47,870 nucleotides of DNA from DTU015 sp964641455 (GTDB taxonomy: Bacteria > Bacillota > Sulfobacillia > Fermentithermobacillales > Fermentithermobacillaceae), in assembly GCA_964641455.1 (NCBI GenBank), contig CAZXLH010000015.1, positions 1 through 47,870 of the forward strand. The letters run 5' to 3'. The notes beneath the pieces are model-generated. The model saw nothing but the letters and a program-made list of their open reading frames with translations, searched no databases and was not told where the DNA came from. The translations under genes and the position numbers were made by a program. Position 1 is the stretch's first letter. Every line of letters starts with the position of its first letter. Positions 34,527 through 41,733 of this stretch are shown here, in pieces.

Positions 34527-35203
34527 TTTCCAGGCCAAACCTCCGCCTCTATAGAAATGCTCCCACCTGGCGTTTCCCACGGCACCAGCGAAAGGTATAT
34601 ATTGCCTGACTCAAGATAGTGAGCAATGCTTTCACACACTTCAGGCAAGACTGCAATGACAACGCCCTTAAATTCACCTGAAGATTTATCGCTAATCACT
34701 TGTACCACTCTGGCTCCTCTTAAAATGGTAACAGTGCCACGGGAATCACTGTCATAGTAATAACTTGTCCCTGCTTGAGCCCAAATCAAATCCACTCTGT
34801 CGCCTGCATTTATAAGCCCTCCTACTGCTCGGGACGCGTCAGCGGGAATAAATATTCCCCGGCTATCCAAGGGGATTTCTGTAGATATGCCAGGTTGAGT
34901 CTCGGCAGATACCACATGGCCGCTCAAGATCACCTGCCCGCTGCAAATTTTGCATAAAGCATAACTCCCAATGAGCCCTTGTGTGTTATTGACACTTTGT
35001 GAATGTATGGCTTTTTCAGGAAGTTTGACAACTTTCAAATCTGAAGAAGAAATCTTCTTGTACGGTTCTATATCACGGCCGGCAACCACAACTTGCTCAG
35101 TTCTGACGTAAAGAGATAGCACGTTGTACGATACAGCAAACGTTGATAATCCGAGAAGAAGAGCCAAGAGTAAAAATTTATGCCGTCTGATTAAGGTTTT
35201 CAG
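34523..35203 (-). CDS. cpaB: CpaB/RcpC-type pilus assembly protein (SAF domain), probable CTG start
   Basis: The protein has 226 residues if a CTG at 35203 is used. The nearest ordinary start is a TTG at 35167, but no ribosome-binding site precedes it and it would cut off the basic flank of the signal anchor. CTG at 35203 lies 11 bases after AGGAGG and gives LKTLIRRHKFLLLALLLGLS, a normal CpaB N-terminus. The core contains a SAF domain (AGRDIEPYKKISSSDLK) and a C-terminal RcpC-like beta-domain (GIFIPADASRAVGGLINAGD). CpaB is periplasm- or surface-facing and acts at the base of the Flp pilus. It is the first gene of the Tad operon. Confidence 0.85.
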   Translation of the reverse strand: MKTLIRRHKFLLLALLLGLSTFAVSYNVLSLYVRTEQVVVAGRDIEPYKKISSSDLKVVKLPEKAIHSQSVNNTQGLIGSYALCKICSGQVILSGHVVSAETQPGISTEIPLDSRGIFIPADASRAVGGLINAGDRVDLIWAQAGTSYYYDSDSRGTVTILRGARVVQVISDKSSGEFKGVVIAVLPEVCESIAHYLESGNIYLSLVPWETPGGSISIEAEVWPGK

Positions 35204-35390
35204 TGGGTATTTTACCTCCTTTTGCCGTGGCCGCGCCTCGCCATGGGATGGGCTGCGAAGGGCGCCGGTGGCGACATTAGTTTATGGCATAACCGGTATG
35301 CCTTGAAACCAGCGAAACTTTTCCTCCTTTCTCCGGTAATATTTGCTCCTGGCCAGGCACGGCCACTTACAAGTATTGCCAGGCACTTCC
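35204..35390 (-). other. Leader of the Tad operon with hairpins
   Basis: If the promoter at 35391-35419 is right, the Tad mRNA has a leader of about 180 nt. It holds a 6 bp hairpin (GGCATA/TATGCC, 35286-35302), several GC-rich stems in 35225-35275 and two copies of GTGCCTGGC near 35350-35390. I compared it with the c-di-GMP-I, glycine and FMN riboswitch cores I know and found no match. It is not coding. Confidence 0.4.
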
Positions 35391-35419
35391 AGAATATAAC
35401 ATATTTCGCATGCTGTCAA
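35391..35419 (-). promoter_or_regulatory. Promoter of the Tad pilus operon
   Basis: On the minus strand a perfect -35 TTGACA (35414-35419) is followed after 17 bp by TATTCT (35391-35396), or after 15 bp by TATATT. The start point would be near 35384. Confidence 0.55.
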
Positions 35420-35444
35420 TACTTTCCAGGTATTTTTCCAAAAT

Positions 35445-35473
35445 AAGACACGTACTCAGAAATATGGTATATT
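35445..35473 (+). promoter_or_regulatory. Promoter of the S-layer-homology protein gene
   Basis: AAGACA (35445-35450), a 17 bp spacer and TATATT (35468-35473) with TG one base before, an extended -10. It faces away from the Tad promoter; the two -35 boxes are 25 bp apart. Confidence 0.55.
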
Positions 35474-35510
35474 CTTGGTGCCGGTGGCGAAACTGGAGGG
35501 TTCATATGTA

Positions 35511-37088
35511 ATGAAAGTTTTTCGAAGAGTACCGGGCCTTCCCAAAGCACTCGCATATATTGTTTTATGCCTTATTCTCACAATTCCAACTGCCAAAACT
35601 GCTTGGTGTGCCCACGATCCCTGGTACAGGGACGTTGATGGCCACTGGGCTCGAAACTATATCTACGTGTTATGGCAGGAAAAAGTTACAGACGGCCAAA
35701 TCTCCAAAACAAGGGCATATTTCTTTCCTGAATCAATTTGCACAAGGGCACAATTTACCGTTTTAATGGCAAAGGTGTTTGACCTTACCCCAATATCGCC
35801 CAGGTACCCTTCCTACCCAGATGTGCCCAAATCTTACAGAATGCTGCCTCGCAAACCTGCCTGGCAATGGATAGAAGCAGCCAAAGTTGCAGGCATATCT
35901 TTTACTCCGACGGGCCGAAACTTCTACCCCGGCAGGGGAATGTCGAGACAAGATGCAGTAGACCTGCTTGTTCGCTCCTTAGATCTGTATGACTACGCAT
36001 TATCAATGTCAAACCAGGAAGTCAGGCAACTGCTTCAAAGATTTCGAGACGGAATGAATACAGCAGCTAACAGACGCCATTCTATGGCCTGTGCCATTAA
36101 GTTTGGCATCATTGAAGGCTATCAAGATAACACAATACGCCCAAGAGATACATTGATGCGTTGCCATGCTGCGACAATCGTCTATAGATCCTGCTTAATA
36201 AGAGCCACTGCCAATCTTGATGTCTTTTCTCCTGACGATGACGGTATAGATGACACAGTAGAATTTAGCCTGTCTTACCTTAAGAATCGAGGTATATCTA
36301 CATGGAACATGGCTATTGAAGATTCCTCAGGCAAAATTGTCTATACCTTTAACCCTCGCGGAAGATCCGGATCTCCTCCTTATACTCTTACCTGGAATGG
36401 AACTGACACCAAAGGCCGCGTAGTGCCGTCCGGAAGGTATTACTATCAAGCATGGGTAAAGGATCGAAATAACCGCCAGTTCTTTTCAGTAAAGAAGCCT
36501 CTTGATGTAATAAAATACTCGCTGTCTGCACATCTCAATCCAAAGTCTGGCCCGGATGGCCAGATTCTAACCGTAAAAGCCAATACCGCCCCATCCGCCA
36601 AAACTGTAAGAGCAACTTTTGCTGACGGCAAAACAAGGTACTTAAGCCCGTCAAATAATAAACAAACCTGGGATTTACAATTAGTGATAGGCCCCTTTTT
36701 GCCCTTAGGCCCTCAGCAAATTTCAATAATGGCCGATTTCGGCAATGTAAGCAAGCGAATTACACTTAGTTTCACGAGAATAGACAATCTATGGATTACG
36801 CCGTCTATTTCACCTAACCCGGCGGGGCCCGGCCAAACACTTGAGATTTGCTGCGAAACATCTCCAAATATAGATTCCGTAACAGTCCGTCTCTTTGACA
36901 GCTCAATTAGCCTTAGACAATCAGGGGAGTTCTGGAAAGGGGCTTCTGTGGTGCCCTTAGAATGCCCAGAAGGCGATTACCCAGCTGTTTTTACAGGATA
37001 TTCAGGCAACCGCAAAGTATCTTCCGCCATAAACTTGAGAGTCAACACTGCAAAACTCAGAGACCTGATTTTCAGCCTTACACGTTAG
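35511..37088 (+). CDS. Secreted protein with three SLH repeats and FlgD-like/Ig-like domains
   Basis: The protein has 525 residues from the ATG at 35511; GGAGGG ends ten bases upstream. A start-stop ATGTAA sits in between, sharing bases with the real start. It has a signal peptide (about 1-33, LAYIVLCLILTIP, then AWCA). Three S-layer-homology repeats follow (YRDVDGHWARNYIYVLW; PAWQWIEAAKVAGIS; MACAIKFGIIEGYQDNT), which would hold it on the cell wall. A FlgD-type Ig domain with DVFSPDDDGIDDTVEFSLSY and TWNGTDTKGRVVPSGRYYY comes next, then about 170 residues of two further beta domains. The partner is unknown. It is divergent from the Tad pilus operon with adjacent promoters, so it may serve in surface display or pilus support (inference). 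Confidence 0.85.
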   Translation: MKVFRRVPGLPKALAYIVLCLILTIPTAKTAWCAHDPWYRDVDGHWARNYIYVLWQEKVTDGQISKTRAYFFPESICTRAQFTVLMAKVFDLTPISPRYPSYPDVPKSYRMLPRKPAWQWIEAAKVAGISFTPTGRNFYPGRGMSRQDAVDLLVRSLDLYDYALSMSNQEVRQLLQRFRDGMNTAANRRHSMACAIKFGIIEGYQDNTIRPRDTLMRCHAATIVYRSCLIRATANLDVFSPDDDGIDDTVEFSLSYLKNRGISTWNMAIEDSSGKIVYTFNPRGRSGSPPYTLTWNGTDTKGRVVPSGRYYYQAWVKDRNNRQFFSVKKPLDVIKYSLSAHLNPKSGPDGQILTVKANTAPSAKTVRATFADGKTRYLSPSNNKQTWDLQLVIGPFLPLGPQQISIMADFGNVSKRITLSFTRIDNLWITPSISPNPAGPGQTLEICCETSPNIDSVTVRLFDSSISLRQSGEFWKGASVVPLECPEGDYPAVFTGYSGNRKVSSAINLRVNTAKLRDLIFSLTR

Positions 37089-37095
37089 GCTTTGC

Positions 37096-37133
37096 AAGAG
37101 AGGGGCGCCTTATATTCAAGGTGCTTCTCTCCT
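37096..37133. terminator. Bidirectional terminator-like hairpin
   Basis: A 14-16 bp stem with wobble pairs (around AGAGAGGGGCGCCTT and AAGGTGCTTCTCTCC) lies between the converging SLH-protein and TPR genes. No long T-run is present. Confidence 0.5.
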
Positions 37134-37146
37134 GTCGAAACCCGGA

Positions 37147-38004
37147 TTAGCACAGGTTGGCTGATGCGTTATTCACACTGCTTAATGCTAAGATAATTTC
37201 TTGGTATGGCACCTGGTAGGTATGGTCGCCAATTGGCCGTTGTTCCAATGCCTTCTGCAAGATCTTTCTGGCATTTTCCGTATCGCCTTTGGCATGTAAC
37301 ATTTTACCCCACCAGTAAAGCACATCCGGGTTCTCAGGTGACAAAACCATGGCCTTGCGAAACTCCTCTTCGGCCTCTTTATCGTAGCCTAACTGCATGT
37401 ATGCTTCACCTAGTTTGAGATGGCACTCAAAGGTATCAGGAGATAACACAAGAGCCTTCTGATAAGCAGAAGCGGCAGCCGCAAAGTGCTTTTTTTCTGT
37501 AAGCACATCTCCAAGTACAACGTAACTCAATGGATTATCACTTGAGACGCGTAGACAATCCTGGGCCATTTCAAAACCTTCGTCTACCCGGCCTGTTCTG
37601 ATAAGCGCCCGGGCCAAGACCGCTCTGGCAGGCACATCTTCTGGCAATCTTGCTACCGCCTCTTCAAGAAGCCTAACTGCTTCCGGTGTATCCCCTTCGG
37701 CATAGCCCAGGCTTCCCAAGGCGCAATATGCATTAGCGGTTGCCCTGCCGCTGTTGACGGCCTGCCGATACCTTACATTGGCCTTTTCATAATCATTAAA
37801 AACCCACCTGTTTAAGAAGCCAATATGCTCATGGATTATCCAGGGCATAAATACTCTGCCCAGGACTGTCCATGCAATAACAGCCCCAAACACAAGGCGG
37901 CCGTCCAGCCCTGTAAACCGCCATAGAAAAACGCCGAATGTGATTATGAGCATAAATACGTAGTTCCACACATGGTGAAACGAAAACCTTAAGGGCTCCT
38001 TCAA
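37147..38004 (-). CDS. Membrane-anchored tetratricopeptide-repeat protein
   Basis: The protein has 285 residues from a TTG at 38004; GGAG is about ten bases upstream. There are two N-terminal membrane helices (about 13-30 and 37-55), then about five TPR units of 34 residues such as ANAYCALGSLGYAEGDTPEA, PLSYVVLGDVLTEKKHFAAA and ECHLKLGEAYMQLGYDKEA. TPRs mediate protein-protein contacts, so it may organise a complex at the membrane. It lies downstream of rbgA in the translation/secretion cluster, but 244 bp away and so perhaps not in that operon. There is no catalytic domain and the function is unknown. Confidence 0.82.
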   Translation of the reverse strand: MKEPLRFSFHHVWNYVFMLIITFGVFLWRFTGLDGRLVFGAVIAWTVLGRVFMPWIIHEHIGFLNRWVFNDYEKANVRYRQAVNSGRATANAYCALGSLGYAEGDTPEAVRLLEEAVARLPEDVPARAVLARALIRTGRVDEGFEMAQDCLRVSSDNPLSYVVLGDVLTEKKHFAAAASAYQKALVLSPDTFECHLKLGEAYMQLGYDKEAEEEFRKAMVLSPENPDVLYWWGKMLHAKGDTENARKILQKALEQRPIGDHTYQVPYQEIILALSSVNNASANLC

Positions 38005-38248
38005 CTAATCAATCACTCCAAAATCTGTAGTTGCCTGAATAGAATCCCTACAGGGTCTAGTGTGCTCAAAAAAACACTGCGTCAAAACCAAAACCAATCA
38101 AACACAACCGGACATCAGGTTGCAGCAGGGATGATGCTCCAGGTCCAGGTCAATGCACCAATCAACCTCAAGAACGGCACTGTAATATGTAATTATGGGC
38201 ACTCCTGTGGCATAGTATCATGTACGGTATCAGGGCAGTTAATCTCAC

Positions 38249-39064
38249 TTACTGGCCCGGCTTTTCAATAGAGACTCTGCCGAGTTTTCCGTCGCGAAAT
38301 GATTGTATGAAAGCCTTGGCGGCCCGGCTGAAATCCACGCTTCCGCCAGGCCCTATGAGGCCTCTGTTTCTCCCAAATTCAGTAATGCAGAGGATGGGGT
38401 CGTCTTTTTCAAAAACCTGCTTTGCCAGCCAAAACGCTACTTCCTCCTCATCGTACTGATTCTCACCCACAGCCCAGGTAGCAGCAAGTTTGTACAAAAC
38501 CTCACCTTTGGCCTTAGAAGTATCAATCACTCCTGGGGTATCGAGAATTTCAAGCACGCCGCGCCTAAGCCAGTGGCTGCCCCTGGTTAGGCCCGGCTTT
38601 GCGCCAAAAGGAGCCTTAGAAATTCCAAGAAGCCTGTTGGCCAAAGAAGACTTGCCTACATTAGGCAGCCCAAACAACATCACCCTGAGCGGCCTCACAA
38701 GAACCTTCGAATGGGTATTACGCTCCAACTCTGTCTGTTTTTGCTTAAGAAAGCCGGTGAGTCCGCCCATTCCCCGGCCTGTGTTGCTTTCAACTGCAAA
38801 GCAAGGCCGGCCTTGAGACTTAAACCATCGTACCCAATCCTGAGTAACTTCCGGATGGGCAAGATCCGGTTTGGTAATTACATACACCCTATTCTTCTTC
38901 AAAAGATAGGGTTCAGCAATTCGAAGTGAAGTTTTGGGTATTCTTGAATCCAGAAGGAAGAGGAACATGTCTACCATACTCATCGTTCTTGAATCTGGTA
39001 GTCCGGGATGTTGTTTCTTCCCTCTGGAACCTACTTTATTGCGCCGGCTGCTTTTAGCGGCCAT
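38249..39064 (-). CDS. rbgA: Circularly permuted ribosome-assembly GTPase (YlqF/RbgA family)
   Basis: The protein has 271 residues from the ATG at 39064, overlapping lepB by 34 bp. Permuted GTPase motifs are in order: G4 as TKPD (64-67), G1 GLPNVGKSS (132-140), G3 DTPG (174-177). The RbgA-type C-terminal domain follows, with FGRNRGLIGPGGSVDFSRAA and ending FRDGKLGRVSIEKP. Its order of genes (rplS-lepB-rbgA) is typical. Two oddities: the G4 motif has Thr for the usual Asn, and the N-terminus lacks the WFPGHM segment whose His is important for GTP hydrolysis in Bacillus RbgA. It takes part in late 50S assembly in the family. Alternative Met starts at residues 28 and 30 have no better site. Confidence 0.88.
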   Translation of the reverse strand: MAAKSSRRNKVGSRGKKQHPGLPDSRTMSMVDMFLFLLDSRIPKTSLRIAEPYLLKKNRVYVITKPDLAHPEVTQDWVRWFKSQGRPCFAVESNTGRGMGGLTGFLKQKQTELERNTHSKVLVRPLRVMLFGLPNVGKSSLANRLLGISKAPFGAKPGLTRGSHWLRRGVLEILDTPGVIDTSKAKGEVLYKLAATWAVGENQYDEEEVAFWLAKQVFEKDDPILCITEFGRNRGLIGPGGSVDFSRAAKAFIQSFRDGKLGRVSIEKPGQ

Positions 39065-39537
39065 ATGATCACAATTGCCTTTCCTTTCAAAAGTTCAACG
39101 CTAACAGGGCCAAAAAACCTTGAATCTTCGCTGTCAGTCCTGTGATCGCCCATGACAAAAACTGTTTCTTCAGGTACCGTCAAGCTCGCCATGTTGTAAA
39201 GCCCCGGAAACCGTACATACGGTTCTTCCTGCAAAATACCGTTAACATACAGGCGGCCCAATCGTAGTTCTACAGTATCGCCTTCAACAGCCACTACCCT
39301 TTTAATATAGTCCTTTGACTGATCTAAAGGATAACGAAGCACAACCACATCGCCACGTTTAGGTTCGCTGAACCTGTAGGCTAGTTTTGATACTAAGAGC
39401 CGCTCTCCGCTTACAAGAGTCGGCTCCATTGACGGGCCCTGTACAATAAAAGTTTCAATTACCAAGCTTCTAATGAGCATGGCAATAAGAAAAGCAACGA
39501 CGATTACTTCAACGATGTCCCTGACAGTTTCCATCAT
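39031..39537 (-). CDS. lepB: Signal peptidase I
   Basis: The protein has 168 residues from the ATG at 39537 (a second ATG at 39534 is possible). One N-terminal membrane helix (about 9-32), the catalytic Ser36 in GPSMEPTL, Lys79 in DYIKRVVA, and the later family box MGDHRTDSEDSR are all intact. This is the short Gram-positive type with a single anchor. It cleaves Sec-type signal peptides on the outer side of the membrane, such as that of the SLH protein. Its start overlaps the stop of rplS, so the two are coupled in one operon. Confidence 0.96.
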   Translation of the reverse strand: MMETVRDIVEVIVVAFLIAMLIRSLVIETFIVQGPSMEPTLVSGERLLVSKLAYRFSEPKRGDVVVLRYPLDQSKDYIKRVVAVEGDTVELRLGRLYVNGILQEEPYVRFPGLYNMASLTVPEETVFVMGDHRTDSEDSRFFGPVSVELLKGKAIVIIWPLKAAGAIK

Positions 39538-39878
39538 TTCCTCTTTTCTCTAATCCTCGCAGACCTTCCGGATAATCCTCTTAAATAGAAAAGTTTAGCC
39601 CTTCTTACTCTACCTCTTCGGAGAACTTCAATCTTTTCTATCCTCGGCGAGTGAACCGGGAAAGTCCTTTCAATGCCCACGCCATACGATATGCGCCGAA
39701 CTGTAAAGGTCTCCCGAAGGCCTCCGCTTTGGCGCCTGATAACAACACCGTCAAAAGGCTGAATTCTTTCCCGTCCACCCTCAACTACTTTGAAATACAC
39801 TCTCACCGTATCACCTGGCCCAAAATCAGGCAGATCTTCTCTCAGTTGGGCCTGTTCAATCTCTTTAATAATGTCCAC
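39534..39878 (-). CDS. rplS: 50S ribosomal protein L19
   Basis: The protein has 114 residues from a GTG at 39878, behind GAGGTGATATCC, the usual L19 size; the open frame 16 codons further upstream lies inside trmD and is not needed. Typical L19 sequence: DIIKEIEQAQL near the start, DFGPGDTVRVYFKV, ERIQPFDGVVI, FTVRRISYGVGIER and RRGRVRRAKLFYLR. It sits at the 30S-50S interface. Its 5' end overlaps the 3' end of trmD by 14 bp, which couples translation. Order trmD-rplS is conserved across bacteria. Confidence 0.97.
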   Translation of the reverse strand: MDIIKEIEQAQLREDLPDFGPGDTVRVYFKVVEGGRERIQPFDGVVIRRQSGGLRETFTVRRISYGVGIERTFPVHSPRIEKIEVLRRGRVRRAKLFYLRGLSGRSARIREKRK

Positions 39879-40647
39879 GGATATCACCTCTAGCCTCGCT
39901 GCAACTTTCCCCGGCCTTTTCTTCATTAACTACTTGCTCTAAGAGACACCTATCCTCAAAGGTAAGGCGGGCAACCTTAAGCAATTCCGGACGTCTCCTT
40001 AATGTACGCCTAATGGCTTCTTTACGACGCCATTTCCAAATATCCTCATGCCGGCCGGTAAGCAGAATATCGGGCACTTCAAGGCCTCGATATTCGGTAG
40101 GCCTCGTGTATTGCGGCCCCTCAAGAAGCCCATCTGAAAATGAATCCTGCAAAGCCGAATCTTCATCTCCAAGTACTCCTGGAATGAATCTTGCCGAAGC
40201 ATCGAGAACCACCATAGCAGGTAATTCTCCGCCTGTCAGAACATAATCCCCTATTGAGATTTCCATATGAGCCAAGCATCTAACCCGCTCGTCGAAGCCT
40301 TCGTAATGGCCTGCTATAAGCACTACATGGCGCTTCTCGGATATCTGCCTGGCTATAGGGGTGCTAAGCCTCTCACCTTGAGGGGTGAGCAACACCACAA
40401 ACGGCTCATCTCCACAATCCTGTTTGACCCAATCAACCCCTTCATATACCGGCTCCGGCTTCATAACCATTCCCGGGCCTCCACCGTACGGATAATCATC
40501 TACAGTCTTATGAGCATCTTTGGCAAAATCTCTGATATTGACTAAATTGACTGCCAATAACCCTTGCTCTTGTGCCCGCTTAAGAATGCTTGTATTCACC
40601 ACAGACGAGAACATCTCGGGAAATAGCGTCAGTATATAGGCTTTCAA
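39865..40647 (-). CDS. trmD: tRNA (guanine-N1)-methyltransferase
   Basis: The protein has 260 residues from a TTG at 40647, after AGGAGG. The SPOUT knot motifs are intact: DDYPYGGGPGMVMKPEP, VLIAGHYEGFDERV and SIGDYVLTGGELPAMVVLDA, and the C-terminal TRPTEYRGLEVPDILLTG. It methylates G37 of tRNAs reading CNN codons and prevents +1 frameshifting; SAM is the donor. The C-terminal extension of about 15 residues ends ARGDIRGHY. It follows the YlqD-type gene after 12 bp; in most bacteria RimM is next to it, but no rimM is here. Confidence 0.97.
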   Translation of the reverse strand: MKAYILTLFPEMFSSVVNTSILKRAQEQGLLAVNLVNIRDFAKDAHKTVDDYPYGGGPGMVMKPEPVYEGVDWVKQDCGDEPFVVLLTPQGERLSTPIARQISEKRHVVLIAGHYEGFDERVRCLAHMEISIGDYVLTGGELPAMVVLDASARFIPGVLGDEDSALQDSFSDGLLEGPQYTRPTEYRGLEVPDILLTGRHEDIWKWRRKEAIRRTLRRRPELLKVARLTFEDRCLLEQVVNEEKAGESCSEARGDIRGHY

Positions 40648-40659
40648 ATTCTCTGCCTC

Positions 40660-41106
40660 CTAATATTCCCGAGATTCTTCATGATTTTCCGGCTGTTCTT
40701 CCGTCTGTAGATTCAGGGATACGGTAACATTTGCACCTTCCCTAATTGCTAGAACCCTGCCGTCCTCCAGAACCACTTCACAACCTAAAACATCGGGCCA
40801 CAAGTCACCGACGCGCAAATCATAAAACCCTTGAATTTGCCCACTTACAATCTCTTGCCCATCTTTAAGTTTTGCAATATTACGAAGATTCTCTAACATC
40901 TCTTCTTTACGCGTTATGAGTTCTTGCTTTTGCCTCTTTAACCTGATAACGTCATCTTCTCTCGAACTCTCGCGCCGCAAGAACTGTTCAATTTGGACAA
41001 GTTGTCCATCAAGTTCCCTAATGGCCTTCTGCGCCTCTACTCCAAGTTGAGTGCGAAGTGCCGGGGTAACACGGGACTTAATTGTGACAGTCCTGGAAAT
41101 CAGCAA
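40660..41106 (-). CDS. ylqD: YlqD-family protein
   Basis: The protein has 148 residues from a TTG at 41106, six bases after GGCGGTG. It starts ISRTVTIKSRVTPAL, similar to the beginning of Bacillus YlqD, and has a long charged coiled coil (about 28-80) and a small C-terminal beta domain with GFYDLRVGDLWPDVL and CEVVLEDGRVLAIREG, the SH3-like part of the family. The function is unknown; YlqD lies with khpA and trmD in many Bacillota, suggesting a link to ribosome or tRNA maturation. Here it takes the place next to trmD that rimM has elsewhere. Confidence 0.82.
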   Translation of the reverse strand: MLISRTVTIKSRVTPALRTQLGVEAQKAIRELDGQLVQIEQFLRRESSREDDVIRLKRQKQELITRKEEMLENLRNIAKLKDGQEIVSGQIQGFYDLRVGDLWPDVLGCEVVLEDGRVLAIREGANVTVSLNLQTEEQPENHEESREY

Positions 41107-41151
41107 CTACTACACCGCCTTGCAAGCCTTAATTACAAAACATCAAAGCAA

Positions 41152-41385
41152 TTACTCGAGAATTTCGACTGTGGCTCGTTTTCCTTCTTTAGCCGCAGCT
41201 GCTTGAACGAGGGCCCTTATCGCGTGAATAACACGGCCTTTCTTACCGATGACCTTTCCCATATCCTCAGAAGCAACCCTAAGTTCGAAAACAACAGCCC
41301 TTTCGCCTTCCACTTCATTAACTTCCACTTGATCAGGGTTATCAACAATAGATTTAGCGATAAAAGTAACAAGATCCTTTAACAT
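41152..41385 (-). CDS. khpA: KH-domain RNA-binding protein KhpA (YlqC)
   Basis: The protein has 77 residues from the ATG at 41385. It is a single KH domain with VIGKKGRVIHAIRAL, the GxxG RNA-binding loop, and ends in KRATVEILE. KhpA forms a dimer, or a heterodimer with KhpB, and binds many RNAs in Gram-positive bacteria, affecting cell division in streptococci. It lies between rpsP and ylqD as in most Bacillota. Length is standard. It is in the ylxM-rbgA operon. Confidence 0.95.
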   Translation of the reverse strand: MLKDLVTFIAKSIVDNPDQVEVNEVEGERAVVFELRVASEDMGKVIGKKGRVIHAIRALVQAAAAKEGKRATVEILE

Positions 41386-41403
41386 ACGTGCCCTCCTCGA
41401 AAA

Positions 41404-41691
41404 CTAGTTATTCCCCTGACTACTCTTACCTCGAGCCGATTGCCACTTTTCAATTACTCCGGCTCGTTTTAGTATGGTCTTTGCCGTCGGTGTAGGGGTC
41501 GCACCCCTCTCTAACCATAACATAGCCCTTTCCTCATGTACCTGGAACGTTGACGGATCGGTAGTTGGATCGTAATAACCAATTTCCTCAATATGCCTTC
41601 CATTACGTGGGGTCCTTGAATCAGCAACTACTATCCTATAAGAAGGATTCTTCTTGGCACCCATTCTCTTCAACCGAATTTTTACAGCCAA
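41404..41691 (-). CDS. rpsP: 30S ribosomal protein S16
   Basis: The protein has 95 residues from a TTG at 41691, following AGGGAGATG. Family sequence: VKIRLKRMGAKKNPSYRIVV near the start, SRTPRNGRHIEEIGYYDPTT and LWLERGATPTPTAKTILKRAG. S16 binds 16S rRNA early in 30S assembly. The end, SARGKSSQGNN, is a short variable tail. It follows ffh after a 42 bp gap and is followed by khpA 18 bp later. The conserved ffh-rpsP-khpA order supports the assignment. Confidence 0.97.
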   Translation of the reverse strand: MAVKIRLKRMGAKKNPSYRIVVADSRTPRNGRHIEEIGYYDPTTDPSTFQVHEERAMLWLERGATPTPTAKTILKRAGVIEKWQSARGKSSQGNN

Positions 41692-41733
41692 ACTATCACA
41701 TCTCCCTTCCCTTTCCTTTTCAGATCTCCTTCA

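Noticed and set aside
35204..35390. A c-di-GMP riboswitch in the leader of the Tad operon, which would fit pilus control.
   Set aside because: The conserved core of the class I riboswitch is not present, and glycine and FMN cores also do not fit. Only generic hairpins remain.
38062..38271. A 69-codon frame on the plus strand between the TPR gene and rbgA.
   Set aside because: The GTG start has no convincing ribosome-binding site, and the last part overlaps the rbgA 3' end in antisense. The rest resembles no family.
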